From the NCBI RefSeq assembly GCF_009864005.1, contig NZ_WEZQ01000005.1:372408-436407 (forward strand): DNA of 64,000 bases, read 5' to 3'. The notes beneath the pieces are model-generated. The model did no database searches, was not told the DNA's origin, and was given only the letters and a program-made list of their open reading frames with translations. The position numbers and the translations under genes were made by a program. The stretch comes from Furfurilactobacillus milii. Its GTDB lineage: Bacteria > Bacillota > Bacilli > Lactobacillales > Lactobacillaceae. This document shows positions 54,473-63,348 of the stretch, piece after piece. The first letter of the stretch is position 1, and each line of letters begins with the position of its first letter.

Positions 54473-55372
54473 TTATTCCACCGGTTTCGAATCACGTAAA
54501 CGATTTACCACCGCCTGCATATCCTCAGGTAATGGCGCAGTGCAGGTCTGTCGCTGTTGCGTGACAGGATCTGTAAATGATAATTGCCATGCATGCAATG
54601 CCTGTCGTTGCATTAACCTAAGAGATCCACCATATAAACGATCACCGAGTAGCGGATGACCGATGCTCTGCATGTGCACTCTAATCTGATGAGTCCGTCC
54701 TGTTTTTAAATTTAATTCAACTAATGCGATATTTTCAAACTGTTCTAACACTTTATATTCAGTAATTGCAGATTGTCCGTTTGAAGTTATCGCTCTAGCA
54801 ACCTGTCCATCCACTCGTCCAATTGGACTGTCAATAACACCGTGATCGTTCTCAAATCTTCCTTCCACCAGTGCGAGGTATGTTTTTCGCATTGTGTGCT
54901 GATCTACTTGAGGGGCAATCATTCCCTGAACAATACCATTACGTGCCACCAACATGATGCCGCTTGTATCACGATCTAGACGAGTGATTAAATGTGGCAC
55001 TAAATTATCAGCATTATTGGCCACGAGCCAGCCTTTGATGCGATTGACCATCGTTGTTTGCTGATCGCTTGGTCCAGGAACAGCGTTAACACCTGCATTT
55101 TTATTAACTACCAGCCAATTTTCATCAGCCATCAAAACATCGATTGGTTCCTTATCAACAGCAACGTTCCCATCACTAGGCTCGTTGGGCAACGACAACG
55201 TGACAACATCACCAATTGCAACTGCCTGATCTGGCTGAGTGATTTGTTGATTCAACGCTATCCTGCCTCCAAGATGCCGCTGACGAGTCCATAAATTATG
55301 ACTGATGCCTTGTGCAAACAAAAATTGTTTGACGCTGACATAAGTTGCGGTTGAACGCCAACTAAATTTCAA
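54473..55372 (-). CDS. RluD/RluA-family pseudouridine synthase
   Basis: Converts uridine to pseudouridine in rRNA or tRNA. It has 299 residues: a short N-terminal S4-like region (SVKQFLFAQGISHNLWTRQR) and the catalytic domain with HLITRLDRDTSGIMLVA (catalytic Asp), LVEGRF, and LKTGRTHQIRVHMQSIGHPLLGD. The start codon is TTG with a weak upstream GTGGG; it is the only start giving a complete S4 region. Target site not determinable. Confidence 0.92.
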   Translation of the reverse strand: MKFSWRSTATYVSVKQFLFAQGISHNLWTRQRHLGGRIALNQQITQPDQAVAIGDVVTLSLPNEPSDGNVAVDKEPIDVLMADENWLVVNKNAGVNAVPGPSDQQTTMVNRIKGWLVANNADNLVPHLITRLDRDTSGIMLVARNGIVQGMIAPQVDQHTMRKTYLALVEGRFENDHGVIDSPIGRVDGQVARAITSNGQSAITEYKVLEQFENIALVELNLKTGRTHQIRVHMQSIGHPLLGDRLYGGSLRLMQRQALHAWQLSFTDPVTQQRQTCTAPLPEDMQAVVNRLRDSKPVE

Positions 55373-55465
55373 TGTTTTGCTAACCCACTTTCTGGTGTAT
55401 TTCTACTATTATATAACACAAGATTAATAATAATATTTGATCAAAAGCACAATAAAGCCATCTAA

Positions 55466-56029
55466 CTACCGCTTCGAAACTGGATTTTTAACATACTCGG
55501 CTATTGCCGGCAGATTACGGTATGCTCCGTTTAAATCCATGCCAAAACCAACCAACCACACGTTAGGAACCGTCAGGCCAAGATAATCAATGTGAACTGG
55601 CGTCACGCGCGTCATTGGTTTGTCAGCCATAACTGCTATCTCAACACTTTTAGCACCTTGAGCCAATAACCAACGTTTTAGAAAAAACAAAGTATTGCCC
55701 GTATCAATAATTTCGTCCAATAAAATGATATGACGACCCGTGATCGAAATAGTCGGCTCCTGAAGCATTAACGGCTCGCTCTGCTGTTCGCCAGTATAGC
55801 TGGTGACAGAGACAAAATCGAGATCAGAGGGAGTTGACAACCGCTGACTGACAGCAATTGTCCACTGAGCAGCACCTTTCATCACACCGATAAGTAGTGG
55901 ATTTGTTGCCTTATTTTTTTCACTGATCTGTTTAGCAACATCAGACGCCATCACCTCGATTTGATCAGGTGTCGCAAAAATTTGGCCAATATGGTCATCG
56001 AGTAGCGTTTTCAGGGATTCGTTGTTCAC
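55466..56029 (-). CDS. hpt: Hypoxanthine phosphoribosyltransferase-like protein
   Basis: Purine salvage: transfers phosphoribose from PRPP to hypoxanthine or guanine. It has 187 residues; PRPP loop HIILLDEIIDTGNTL, GVMKGAAQWTIAVSQRL, FVSVTSYTGEQ, VWLVGFGMDLNGAYRNLP. The PRPP motif begins DEIIDTG, where most enzymes have EDIIDTG. Start is GTG with AAAGGA upstream. It is not beside tilS-ftsH, so it may be a second copy or a xanthine-type paralogue. Confidence 0.82.
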   Translation of the reverse strand: MNNESLKTLLDDHIGQIFATPDQIEVMASDVAKQISEKNKATNPLLIGVMKGAAQWTIAVSQRLSTPSDLDFVSVTSYTGEQQSEPLMLQEPTISITGRHIILLDEIIDTGNTLFFLKRWLLAQGAKSVEIAVMADKPMTRVTPVHIDYLGLTVPNVWLVGFGMDLNGAYRNLPAIAEYVKNPVSKR

Positions 56030-56144
56030 AATTAGATCCTTTCTGAGTGTCTCACTCGTTACAAAGACTGTTCAATATTCAATTGCGGTGACGATATCGT
56101 AACCCGAATTTTCTACGGACACAAGTCAAAGCAGTAATAACTAA

Positions 56145-56185
56145 AACAAAAAAGTCTGACAGGAAATTTCTTCCTGTCAGACTTC
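56145..56185 (-). terminator. Terminator after the 66-residue ORF
   Basis: GAAGTCTGACAGGAA / TTCCTGTCAGACTT with TTTTGTTTT on the - strand. Confidence 0.88.
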
Positions 56186-56298
56186 AATAGTCGCCTGCCT
56201 CTAAAAACGATTAATTCACCAACGTTTTTAAAATCGAAACAGGTGACTGCTACGTACTGCCAAGGATGTACCATTATCCCTCGCATCGTAGCCCAATT

Positions 56299-56499
56299 TT
56301 AAGCTGTTTTCGTTGAGTTGGTCATGTTTTCATGTCCTAGGTAATGCAGACGGTAGTTAGCCTGCCGTGTGGCATTAATACGATCCAACGCTAACTTAGC
56401 GGTGTCATATGAAACGTGGTCAAGAATTGAAACCCATTGTCTCCCGTGGCGAACTTCAACATTCCATTCTCCACGTGTTTGCATTTTATAAGTTTTCAT
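56299..56499 (-). CDS. Small hypothetical protein, 66 residues
   Basis: A basic protein beginning MKTYKMQTRGEWNVEVRHGR. No signal peptide or membrane segment and no recognised family. GAGGT lies 5 bases before ATG and a strong terminator follows, so it is probably a real monocistronic gene. The alternating pattern (WNVEVRHGRQWVSILDHVSY) suggests a small beta/alpha fold. Confidence 0.6.
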   Translation of the reverse strand: MKTYKMQTRGEWNVEVRHGRQWVSILDHVSYDTAKLALDRINATRQANYRLHYLGHENMTNSTKTA

Positions 56500-56610
56500 A
56501 GGTGACCTCTTTTCTGCGCTCTCAAAACAATTGTCGACGCCAGTTCGCCAACAGTGAGAACTCCTGTTTCTTTACTGGAATATTCAGTCTAAACATTTTC
56601 AGAACAAAGT

Positions 56611-56658
56611 AAAGCAAAACGCTCACTGCCTGTAGCTAGCAGACGAGTGAGCGTTTTC
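56611..56658 (-). terminator. Terminator after ohr/osmC gene
   Basis: AAAACGCTCACT / AGTGAGCGTTTT with an 18-base loop, then GCTTTACTTTG on the - strand. Confidence 0.8.
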
Positions 56659-56704
56659 AATGAATAAATTCAACTTTTGAGTGGCGCTAGTCCAAAATTG
56701 CGGA

Positions 56705-57154
56705 TTATTCACCGTAGCTTTCAGTATCCTCATCACTAAAAGCATTCACAATCCTAAAATTAACATTATCATTTGCTTTTAACAATTTCGCGACTGGACA
56801 CTGATTTAAAGCATCATCCAAAACTGCCTGGGCATCTTCTTGATTTTCATTTGGAAACATAATCTGAGCGTCAACGATAAACTTATATCCCATTGTATCT
56901 TTAACGATATCAACCCTTGTTCGAACCTGAGTATCCTGTGGCATGTGGCGCTGCTGCTCAACAATGCGTAACGTTGCGTTAAAACAAGTGCTCAGTGCAA
57001 ATCCAATAAATTGTTCTGGGTTAGTGCCCGAGGCGGAGACTAAAGAGCTACTAACACCTAGTGACAAACCCTCATTACCTTCAACAAAGCTTTGTCCAAC
57101 CAGACCATTCTCATTGACCACATGTGTGTGATAGAGTGAACCTTCAACTGCCAT
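56705..57154 (-). CDS. OsmC/Ohr-family peroxiredoxin-like protein
   Basis: Thiol-dependent organic hydroperoxide reductase. It has 149 residues with the two redox cysteines Cys57 (GFALSTCFNATL) and Cys119 (LNQCPVAKLL), and GNEGLSLGVSSSLVS upstream. The start is the ATG of MAVEGSLYH with AGGAGG 9 bases upstream; the longer frame is discarded. Likely monocistronic. No OhrR regulator is adjacent. Confidence 0.9.
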   Translation of the reverse strand: MAVEGSLYHTHVVNENGLVGQSFVEGNEGLSLGVSSSLVSASGTNPEQFIGFALSTCFNATLRIVEQQRHMPQDTQVRTRVDIVKDTMGYKFIVDAQIMFPNENQEDAQAVLDDALNQCPVAKLLKANDNVNFRIVNAFSDEDTESYGE

Positions 57155-57567
57155 TGTAATGCGCCTCCTATTATTAAACATCTTTGCTTGACTACACAGC
57201 AAATCTACCGATATTCATAAGGAATCGCAATTAATCATCATTCAAAAAGTGTCAGCAGACTTTTTTATTCAAGTGACGTTGGTAACGTTGCCTTACAAAC
57301 GAGATTCTTATATTTAAGTAATCATCCATGTCATTCTATGAGCCTATTTAAACGATTTGCTATATACATTTTTAATACTTGTCTATAACACAAAGCCATC
57401 CATCAACATATTCATTAAATGTTATCACGATGGTCTCATTAAGCGTTAATTTAGACGCTTTTTAAGCAATTTTATCCCGTTTATTGGACGCACTCGTTTA
57501 TAATTAGTATTAGTCGCAAACACATATCAACGTGGGTGTTGAAACTAACTACAAGGAAGTAAGTTCA
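57155..57567. other. AT-rich divergent intergenic region
   Basis: Between ohr/osmC (-) and the glycosyltransferase (+). On - a candidate promoter TTGCGA-17-TAGATT serves ohr, beside an inverted repeat TTTGCT/AGCAAA (57183-57206). On + there is a perfect TATAAT at 57499-57504 without a good -35, and a small hairpin AAGCGT/ACGCTT with a T run at 57441-57463. No ORF is convincing. Confidence 0.4.
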
Positions 57568-58515
57568 GTGTCAAAAAAAATCATTTCAATTATTGTCCCT
57601 TGTTATAATGAAGAACCAACCGTTCCACTCTTTTATCCATCCGTTCAAAAAGTCTTTGTCCAACTGTGCAAACAGTTCCCAGGCTTTGAACCTGAGTATT
57701 GGTTTATTAACGATGGATCAACGGACAACACACTAAATGAATTGAGAAAATTACAGCAACAAGACGTCGACCATGTTCATTATGTCTCGTTTTCCCGTAA
57801 CTTCGGAAAAGAGGCTGCTCTGTACGCTGGTCTTCAGCACGCCACTGGTGATTTTGTTGCTGTAATGGATGTCGATTTGCAAGATCCTCCCGAATTGCTT
57901 ATCCAAATGCTATCAGGCATTGAAAACGAGCATTATGATATCGTTGGCTCTCGTCGGGTCACACGCAAGGGTGAACCGCCAATTCGTTCTTTCTTTAGCC
58001 GAGCATTCTATCGGGTCATCAACCGACTTTCTCAAACACATATTGTTGAAGGTGCTCGCGATTACCGCTTAATGACGCGTCAAGTTGTTGATGCCATTTT
58101 ATCAATGACTGAAGTTAATCGTTTTTCAAAGGGAATTTTCAGCTGGGTTGGTTTCAAAACAAAGTACATTGAATTTGAAAATCAGGACCGGGTGGCTGGT
58201 GACACGCATTGGTCATTCTTTCAATTATTTAGTTATTCTCTAGAAGGTATCATTGATTTCTCTGATGCGCCCTTATCCATTGCTTCGTATACAGGTTTCT
58301 TATCTTTCGTGGCCGCCTTTTTCGCGCTAATCTTCATTGTAATTCGTGCACTTATTTATGGTGATCACACCGCTGGTTGGCCATCACTTGTATGTATCAT
58401 TCTTTTAATTGGCGGGCTTCAATTATTCTGCTTAGGAATTTTAGGTAAGTATGTTGGTCGACTCTATTTAGAGAGCAAGCACCGTCCGATCTACATCGTT
58501 AAGGAGGAAAAGTAA
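57568..58515 (+). CDS. CsbB/GtrB-like family 2 glycosyltransferase
   Basis: Predicted to charge undecaprenyl phosphate with a sugar on the inner membrane face. It has 315 residues: GT-A fold (IISIIVPCYNEEPTVPLF, DGSTDNTL, DVDLQDPPELL with catalytic Asp residues) and two C-terminal membrane helices (about 225-290), as in CsbB, GtrB and GtlA. The start is GTG with AGGAAG 8 bases upstream; an in-frame GTG 12 codons earlier has no site. A YfhO gene follows after about 50 bp, the csbB-yfhO arrangement seen in B. subtilis, pointing to lipoteichoic acid or wall polymer glycosylation. Sugar identity unknown. Confidence 0.9.
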   Translation: MSKKIISIIVPCYNEEPTVPLFYPSVQKVFVQLCKQFPGFEPEYWFINDGSTDNTLNELRKLQQQDVDHVHYVSFSRNFGKEAALYAGLQHATGDFVAVMDVDLQDPPELLIQMLSGIENEHYDIVGSRRVTRKGEPPIRSFFSRAFYRVINRLSQTHIVEGARDYRLMTRQVVDAILSMTEVNRFSKGIFSWVGFKTKYIEFENQDRVAGDTHWSFFQLFSYSLEGIIDFSDAPLSIASYTGFLSFVAAFFALIFIVIRALIYGDHTAGWPSLVCIILLIGGLQLFCLGILGKYVGRLYLESKHRPIYIVKEEK

Positions 58516-58564
58516 GATTTTAAATCAATATCCACAATCGTCAAAACCTGAAATCCCTCAAACT

Positions 58565-61141
58565 ATGAACCAGTACGGCCGTCAACGTTTTCAATACGAT
58601 ATGACGGCTTTTGTCGTTCCAATGATACTTGTTGGTTTAGTCTTTTGGGCACTAGGCATTACGCCATTCGGTGGTCATAACCTCCTAATAAGTGACATGG
58701 GGACACAGTATGTTGCTTGGTTAACACAATTTCGACATGCAATTACGACCGGTCAATTCTCGTTTTATTCGTTTAGTCTATCTCTGGGCGATAATGCTTT
58801 TCCGTTAGTTGCCTACTACATGTTGAGTCCGTTTAATCTACTGTTGTTCTTCTTTCCGGCCAATCAAGTGCCGCTGGCAATAACTTTCATCATCTTATTA
58901 AAAGTTGGCACTATCGGCTTTAGTATGAGTTATTATTTGCGCCGCGTGTACCATAATACCAACTGGCAAAACCTCATTTTTTCAACAATCTTTAGTCTTA
59001 GCGGTTTTGTCGCTACTTACTTTTATGACATTATGTGGTTGGACGCCCTTATTTTACTGCCGCTGGTTATTCTGGGTCTTCGCCGATTAGTTAACAACAA
59101 AGGCACTGTCCTTTACTTCTTTGCATTGTGGGCTACGATCGTCACTAACTATTATTTAGGCTACATGACTTGCCTGTTCGCGTTGACCTATTTTATTTAC
59201 TTTACATTTGATCAGCAAACAGAAAAACAATCGTGGAAACAATGGTGGCATCACAACACTCAAGCAATCAAGCGATTTTTGATTACCTCTGTCTTGAGTG
59301 GTTTAAGTACCCTATTCGTCCTGATACCTACACTGTTGGGCATGCTTAAAACGAGCAAACAAAGTCTATCGTGGCAGGCCTTCCTGCCTACACCTCAGTT
59401 CGGCTTAGATGCTTTCGCACAGCTTGGCCTAAACGCAGCCGATTATCCACAACGCCTAGAACATGATCCCAGCATCTTTGTCGGCAGTTTTGCACTGTTA
59501 CTCGTGCTTTTATTTTTCCTAAATAAGACCATTACCAATCATCACAAACGAACAACCGGTGCCTTACTTGCCTTTCTTGGGCTCAGTATGTTTTTGACAC
59601 TGTTCAACACTATCTGGCATATGATGCAACAGCCGAACGGATTTCCCTTTCGTGACGCCTACTTTTTCACATTTATCGTTGTGATTAGTGCATACGAAGC
59701 TTGGCAAACAGGCGCTTTCAAACAAACCAGGTTAGTGCTGCGTGCGGCGTTGATTGCGATAGTGCTGCTAGCCATCGGTTATTTGACAGCCATGATTGTG
59801 CAACCGATCGTGCGACGATGGGATGATTTGGCGAACTTTTATGTCAGTCCTAGGTACTGGTTGATTGCAACAGGATTTATTATCTGTATTGCCGGCTTAC
59901 TCTTCTTATATAACAACCAGCATTGGCACCGTTTAGCCCTTTCTGGTCTTGTTCTTGTCACTGTATTTGAGTTGTCTGTAAACTTCTATTTCGGTCTTAA
60001 ACCTGCTCAATTTGGAAATCAACCCATTTATCAAAAGAATTTCACGATTGAAAAAAACTATTTCAACAAAATCAGACGTGCTAGTCATGCCTTTTATCGA
60101 GTCGACAATAGCAACTCATTAATTAATGCTGCATTTGGAGAGACGTATAACAATTACAATGACCCGCTGCTCTTCAATAGTCATGGTATAGATTTATATA
60201 GTTCAACGTTAAATGAATCAACGCGGGTTATGTTAAATCGACTTGGCTTTTATAGTAAAAATGAGCGTCGAATCAGTTCTGAAGGTAGTACTCACCTGAC
60301 CAATGCGCTATTTGCAGTGAAATACCAGTTGCAGATGACACCCCATGACTATGATCTCATTGTCCACGACCATGCACTGCCGCTAGGATTTGCCGTGAAC
60401 GAGAACTTATTGAACGTCAAACTTAAGGGTGGCGTAGCCTTAGAGAATCAAAATAACGTTTGGCAGGCAATCACCGGACGTAACGTACATTATTTTAAAT
60501 CAGTTAATGTCCGGCGCACGGGCTATGAATATAAAAACAAACAGTACCGTTACCAGTTGATCATCAGACCAACCGCCACCGGTACGTTGTATGCCTATTT
60601 CCCTAATGTTAGTGTGGCAAACGCCAATATCCACGTTAATGGAACTAAGAAAACAACACGGTTAGATGTCAGCACACAAGCGGTATTATCATTAGGACAT
60701 TTCAAAAAAGGCGAACGTGTCCATATTAATTTAACTAGTAAAACGCCTCTAACACATCTTTCACAGTCGTTGCAGACACTGGACCAACAATCCTTTAATC
60801 AGTCCCTGATTGACCTTCATAAATCGACATTCAAACTTGATCAGGACTGGCGGCCAGATCACTTGCAAGGCACGATAACAGCTACCAAGAAGAAACCATT
60901 ACTGTTTCTGAGCATTCCAAAAGACAATGGTTGGCATGCTTATGTTGATGGCAAACAGGTATCAATTGATAGAGTTGTTGGCAATCTCAGCGCTATAAAG
61001 TTGACCCCAGGCTTACATCGCATACGTTTAGCCTACCGGGCGCCTGGTTTTCGTTTAGGGCTCATCATCAGCCTCTTAAGTTTTGGCAGCTACCTCTTAT
61101 TCTTGTGGCTACGTTTTCGTAAAAGAAGCGCATCAGTCTAA
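58565..61141 (+). CDS. YfhO family GT-C-type membrane glycosyltransferase
   Basis: A polytopic protein of 858 residues, probable transferase of the sugar made by the adjacent CsbB-like enzyme onto an extracellular polymer. Architecture matches the first copy: ISDMGTQYVAWLTQFRHAI, FSLSLGDNAF, AYYMLSPFNLLLFFF, DIMWLDALILLPLVILGL, about twelve membrane helices, an extracytoplasmic domain (470-820) and SIPKDNGWHAYVDGKQVSI near the end. The ATG at 58565 has no Shine-Dalgarno; AAGGAGG at 58501-58507 is 9 bases upstream of an in-frame ATT (58517), a possible rare start. Confidence 0.88.
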   Translation: MNQYGRQRFQYDMTAFVVPMILVGLVFWALGITPFGGHNLLISDMGTQYVAWLTQFRHAITTGQFSFYSFSLSLGDNAFPLVAYYMLSPFNLLLFFFPANQVPLAITFIILLKVGTIGFSMSYYLRRVYHNTNWQNLIFSTIFSLSGFVATYFYDIMWLDALILLPLVILGLRRLVNNKGTVLYFFALWATIVTNYYLGYMTCLFALTYFIYFTFDQQTEKQSWKQWWHHNTQAIKRFLITSVLSGLSTLFVLIPTLLGMLKTSKQSLSWQAFLPTPQFGLDAFAQLGLNAADYPQRLEHDPSIFVGSFALLLVLLFFLNKTITNHHKRTTGALLAFLGLSMFLTLFNTIWHMMQQPNGFPFRDAYFFTFIVVISAYEAWQTGAFKQTRLVLRAALIAIVLLAIGYLTAMIVQPIVRRWDDLANFYVSPRYWLIATGFIICIAGLLFLYNNQHWHRLALSGLVLVTVFELSVNFYFGLKPAQFGNQPIYQKNFTIEKNYFNKIRRASHAFYRVDNSNSLINAAFGETYNNYNDPLLFNSHGIDLYSSTLNESTRVMLNRLGFYSKNERRISSEGSTHLTNALFAVKYQLQMTPHDYDLIVHDHALPLGFAVNENLLNVKLKGGVALENQNNVWQAITGRNVHYFKSVNVRRTGYEYKNKQYRYQLIIRPTATGTLYAYFPNVSVANANIHVNGTKKTTRLDVSTQAVLSLGHFKKGERVHINLTSKTPLTHLSQSLQTLDQQSFNQSLIDLHKSTFKLDQDWRPDHLQGTITATKKKPLLFLSIPKDNGWHAYVDGKQVSIDRVVGNLSAIKLTPGLHRIRLAYRAPGFRLGLIISLLSFGSYLLFLWLRFRKRSASV

Positions 61142-61183
61142 GCAAACCATGAATAAATCAAGTTCACAATAAACGACATTCAT

Positions 61184-61236
61184 TAAAAAAATCATCGCTA
61201 AGCAGACAAAATGTGTTTGCTTAGCGATGATTTTTA
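61184..61236. terminator. Bidirectional terminator after the second yfhO
   Basis: AAAAATCATCGCTAAGCA pairs with its complement around a 13-base loop; serves + yfhO and the converging small - strand gene. Confidence 0.92.
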
Positions 61237-61242
61237 ACATGA

Positions 61243-61464
61243 TTAACGTGTTGTAAGGTACGTATATGTTTGATCTTCATTTTGTTTAAACGTGAACTCA
61301 TGATCACGATGATCGTTAGCGCGCCATTTCGACACTTCATAGTGTGTCGTAGTAGACATTTGCAATCTATTCACCACAGCTTCAATCAAATATTGATCAT
61401 CCGTGTAGGTTCCGCGTAAAATGTTCTTCAACTCAGTTAAAAAAGTTTCTGCATTTGTAATCAC
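61243..61464 (-). CDS. Small hypothetical protein, 73 residues
   Basis: No recognised family. The product (NAETFLTELKNILRGTYTDD..) is charged with a likely helix then beta strands, and has no membrane segment. I choose a GTG start because AAGGAG lies 9 bases upstream; the longer frame from 61518 lacks a site. The following shared terminator supports a real transcript. Confidence 0.55.
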   Translation of the reverse strand: MITNAETFLTELKNILRGTYTDDQYLIEAVVNRLQMSTTTHYEVSKWRANDHRDHEFTFKQNEDQTYTYLTTR

Positions 61465-61633
61465 GTGCAATCGCTCCTTTTTAGTCATTGGCAATAGGAT
61501 ACAGATTTCACACGTCAATGTCCATTAAAATTTTGATTAAATCACTCAGTTTGTAATTTTGTTGCCAAACAAAATTTCAAAATAATATGTTTAGTTTGCA
61601 AAGTAATCCTCTTCACCCCATTCATTAACTGAC

Positions 61634-61651
61634 ACTTGTTTTAAAACAAGT
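61634..61651. promoter_or_regulatory. 18-bp perfect palindrome upstream of the YoaK gene
   Basis: ACTTGTTTTAAAACAAGT, followed by a T run, about 75 bases before the start codon. Could be an operator or a weak hairpin terminator-like element. Confidence 0.45.
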
Positions 61652-61726
61652 ATTTTTACCAGCAATAAATTCAAATTTTAGCTACAATATGCCTATTAAA
61701 CTTAAAAAAGATAAAGAGGCGCAAAC

Positions 61727-62410
61727 ATGAAAAACGTACGTCAGCCGATTTATGAAACCCTCCTGATTGGCACTTTATTGGCAGGTGTCGGTGGCTACCT
61801 GGACGCTTACACCTATATTCTTCACAACGAAGTGTTCGCCAGTCTTCAATCAGGGAATGTTATCTTACTGGGATTAAATTTAGCCAACGGTCATTTTGCT
61901 AAAGCAATCACATACATTATTCCAATCTTCTGCTTCACACTGGGTGCTGGGTTAGCTAACTTGGTGGAACAATTTTTTCACCGTCCCGGAGCCGTGATTT
62001 GGCAGGAGCTTAGTATCATTGCCGAATTAGTTGGTATTTTAATAATCGATCTGTTTATTGGCTTTATCCCAGGTTCATTTATCACTAGTAGTCTATCCTT
62101 ATTTGCTGCCTTTCAGGTTCATACATTTCGGGTCATGAATAATCATCCGTACAATACAACCATGACCACTGGTAACTTGCGAACTGTCGGTGCAGCATCG
62201 TTAAATTTGCTTTTCCGCCGCGGCAAACTAACCACTAACTGGATTTTATTAAGAGATAGTTTTTGGGTGGCCGCTAGTTTTGGCATTGGCGCTTTCATTT
62301 CCACTAAACTAACAAATGCTATCGGACCGCAGGCATTGCTAGGCAGCGTCTTGATTCTAATTGTTGTACTCATTTTAATGATTTGGGATCAACGCGGTGG
62401 GACTGCATGA
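61727..62410 (+). CDS. YoaK family (DUF1275) membrane protein
   Basis: A 227-residue integral membrane protein with about six helices. Family motifs are GVGGYLDAYTYI near the N-terminus, SLQSGNVILLGLNLA, and AAFQVHTFRVMNN..NTTMTTGNLRTV. Proposed transporter-like, but no activity is established. AGAGG lies 7 bases before ATG. Monocistronic; the palindrome upstream may regulate it. Confidence 0.87.
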   Translation: MKNVRQPIYETLLIGTLLAGVGGYLDAYTYILHNEVFASLQSGNVILLGLNLANGHFAKAITYIIPIFCFTLGAGLANLVEQFFHRPGAVIWQELSIIAELVGILIIDLFIGFIPGSFITSSLSLFAAFQVHTFRVMNNHPYNTTMTTGNLRTVGAASLNLLFRRGKLTTNWILLRDSFWVAASFGIGAFISTKLTNAIGPQALLGSVLILIVVLILMIWDQRGGTA

Positions 62411-62548
62411 ACGAGATTGGAACAAAACACCTCAGCTTGAATCTTAGCGCAACGGCAACAAGCCATTTTTCTTCAACTGCCAAGGTTCGCACGGATTAAA
62501 AATTTGCCACAAATGCGAGACATAACACTACGTTTTGCTCATCTAACA

Positions 62549-62595
62549 TAAAAAATGATGTTCACGGGAGAAATCACCCATGAACATCATTTTTA
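62549..62595. terminator. Bidirectional terminator between YoaK gene and ndt
   Basis: AAAAAATGATGTTCA / TGAACATCATTTTT stem around CGGG..CCCA; the 140 bp between the YoaK stop and this element contain no gene that I can support. Confidence 0.88.
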
Positions 62596-62636
62596 TGACA
62601 CCTGAGAAAGCCAAATCGTGTTGTGTCTCGCTTTCT

Positions 62637-63113
62637 TTAAAAGATTTTCATATCTGTATATTTTGTTGGCAGATTATTAAAATCATATGTGGCAAGTCCC
62701 TGTTTAATCTTGTCCCCGGTATACATTGCCGTCAGTGAACGCACAAGCATCAGGTTAAGCTCGTTTTCTGGGTGAAATTGAACCATGATTACTGGAATGT
62801 GCCAAGCCCAAGCAGCACCTATTTCAAAAATTGTACCAGCATCGGGTTCAAGATTTTTCTCTTCATATTTATAATCTAAAATCGCAACAACGACATCGGC
62901 ACGTTTGACCTGACGCATGTCGCTCGCAAAGACAGAATCTTGCCATTCAAATGAGCCAAATTCTAGACTTTCCTCTTGATGCTCTTGAGGAATAAAAATG
63001 CCATCTGCATCAATTGTTTTATTTTGACGTAATGACGTCACCACAGTATCAATACGATCCCGTTGTTCATCAGTGAAAAACGGACTAGCAAGGTAAACAC
63101 GGTTTTTATACAT
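62637..63113 (-). CDS. Nucleoside 2-deoxyribosyltransferase
   Basis: Swaps bases between 2'-deoxyribonucleosides in DNA-precursor salvage, an enzyme typical of lactobacilli. It has 158 residues: RVYLASPFFTDEQRDRID, ADVVVAILDYKYEEKNLEPD, DAGTIFEIGAAWAW with the nucleophilic Glu, and the C-terminal NLMLVRSLTAMYTG. AGGAAG precedes the ATG of MYKNRVYL at 7 bases. Monocistronic. Confidence 0.92.
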   Translation of the reverse strand: MYKNRVYLASPFFTDEQRDRIDTVVTSLRQNKTIDADGIFIPQEHQEESLEFGSFEWQDSVFASDMRQVKRADVVVAILDYKYEEKNLEPDAGTIFEIGAAWAWHIPVIMVQFHPENELNLMLVRSLTAMYTGDKIKQGLATYDFNNLPTKYTDMKIF

Positions 63114-63241
63114 GAAAAATCTTCCTTTCCTAAACGGCAATATTACGCTATTATACCGGATTCTGTTTGAAAATGGACGATGAAATATGAATCATTTTTA
63201 TTGCCGAATTGAAAACGGCTTCATTTTTTCAGCAACATGAC

Positions 63242-63269
63242 TTTACCTCTGTCTCGACAATGCTATACT
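63242..63269 (+). promoter_or_regulatory. Promoter for the small acidic protein gene
   Basis: TTTACC, 16 bases, TATACT. Two palindromes follow the -10: GTTGTTAACAAC (63273-63284) and AGTTAACT (63291-63298), positioned like operators. Confidence 0.65.
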
Positions 63270-63348
63270 TTAGTTGTTAACAACGTAAATAGTTAACTGT
63301 CCAACCCTGACGACATTAAAAGCTGACTAATTGTGTGGAGGGATTTTC

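Noticed and set aside
62411-62548. Possible small gene or repeat after YoaK
   Set aside because: No ORF with a ribosome-binding site and no internal repeat visible; only the terminator at its end can be supported.
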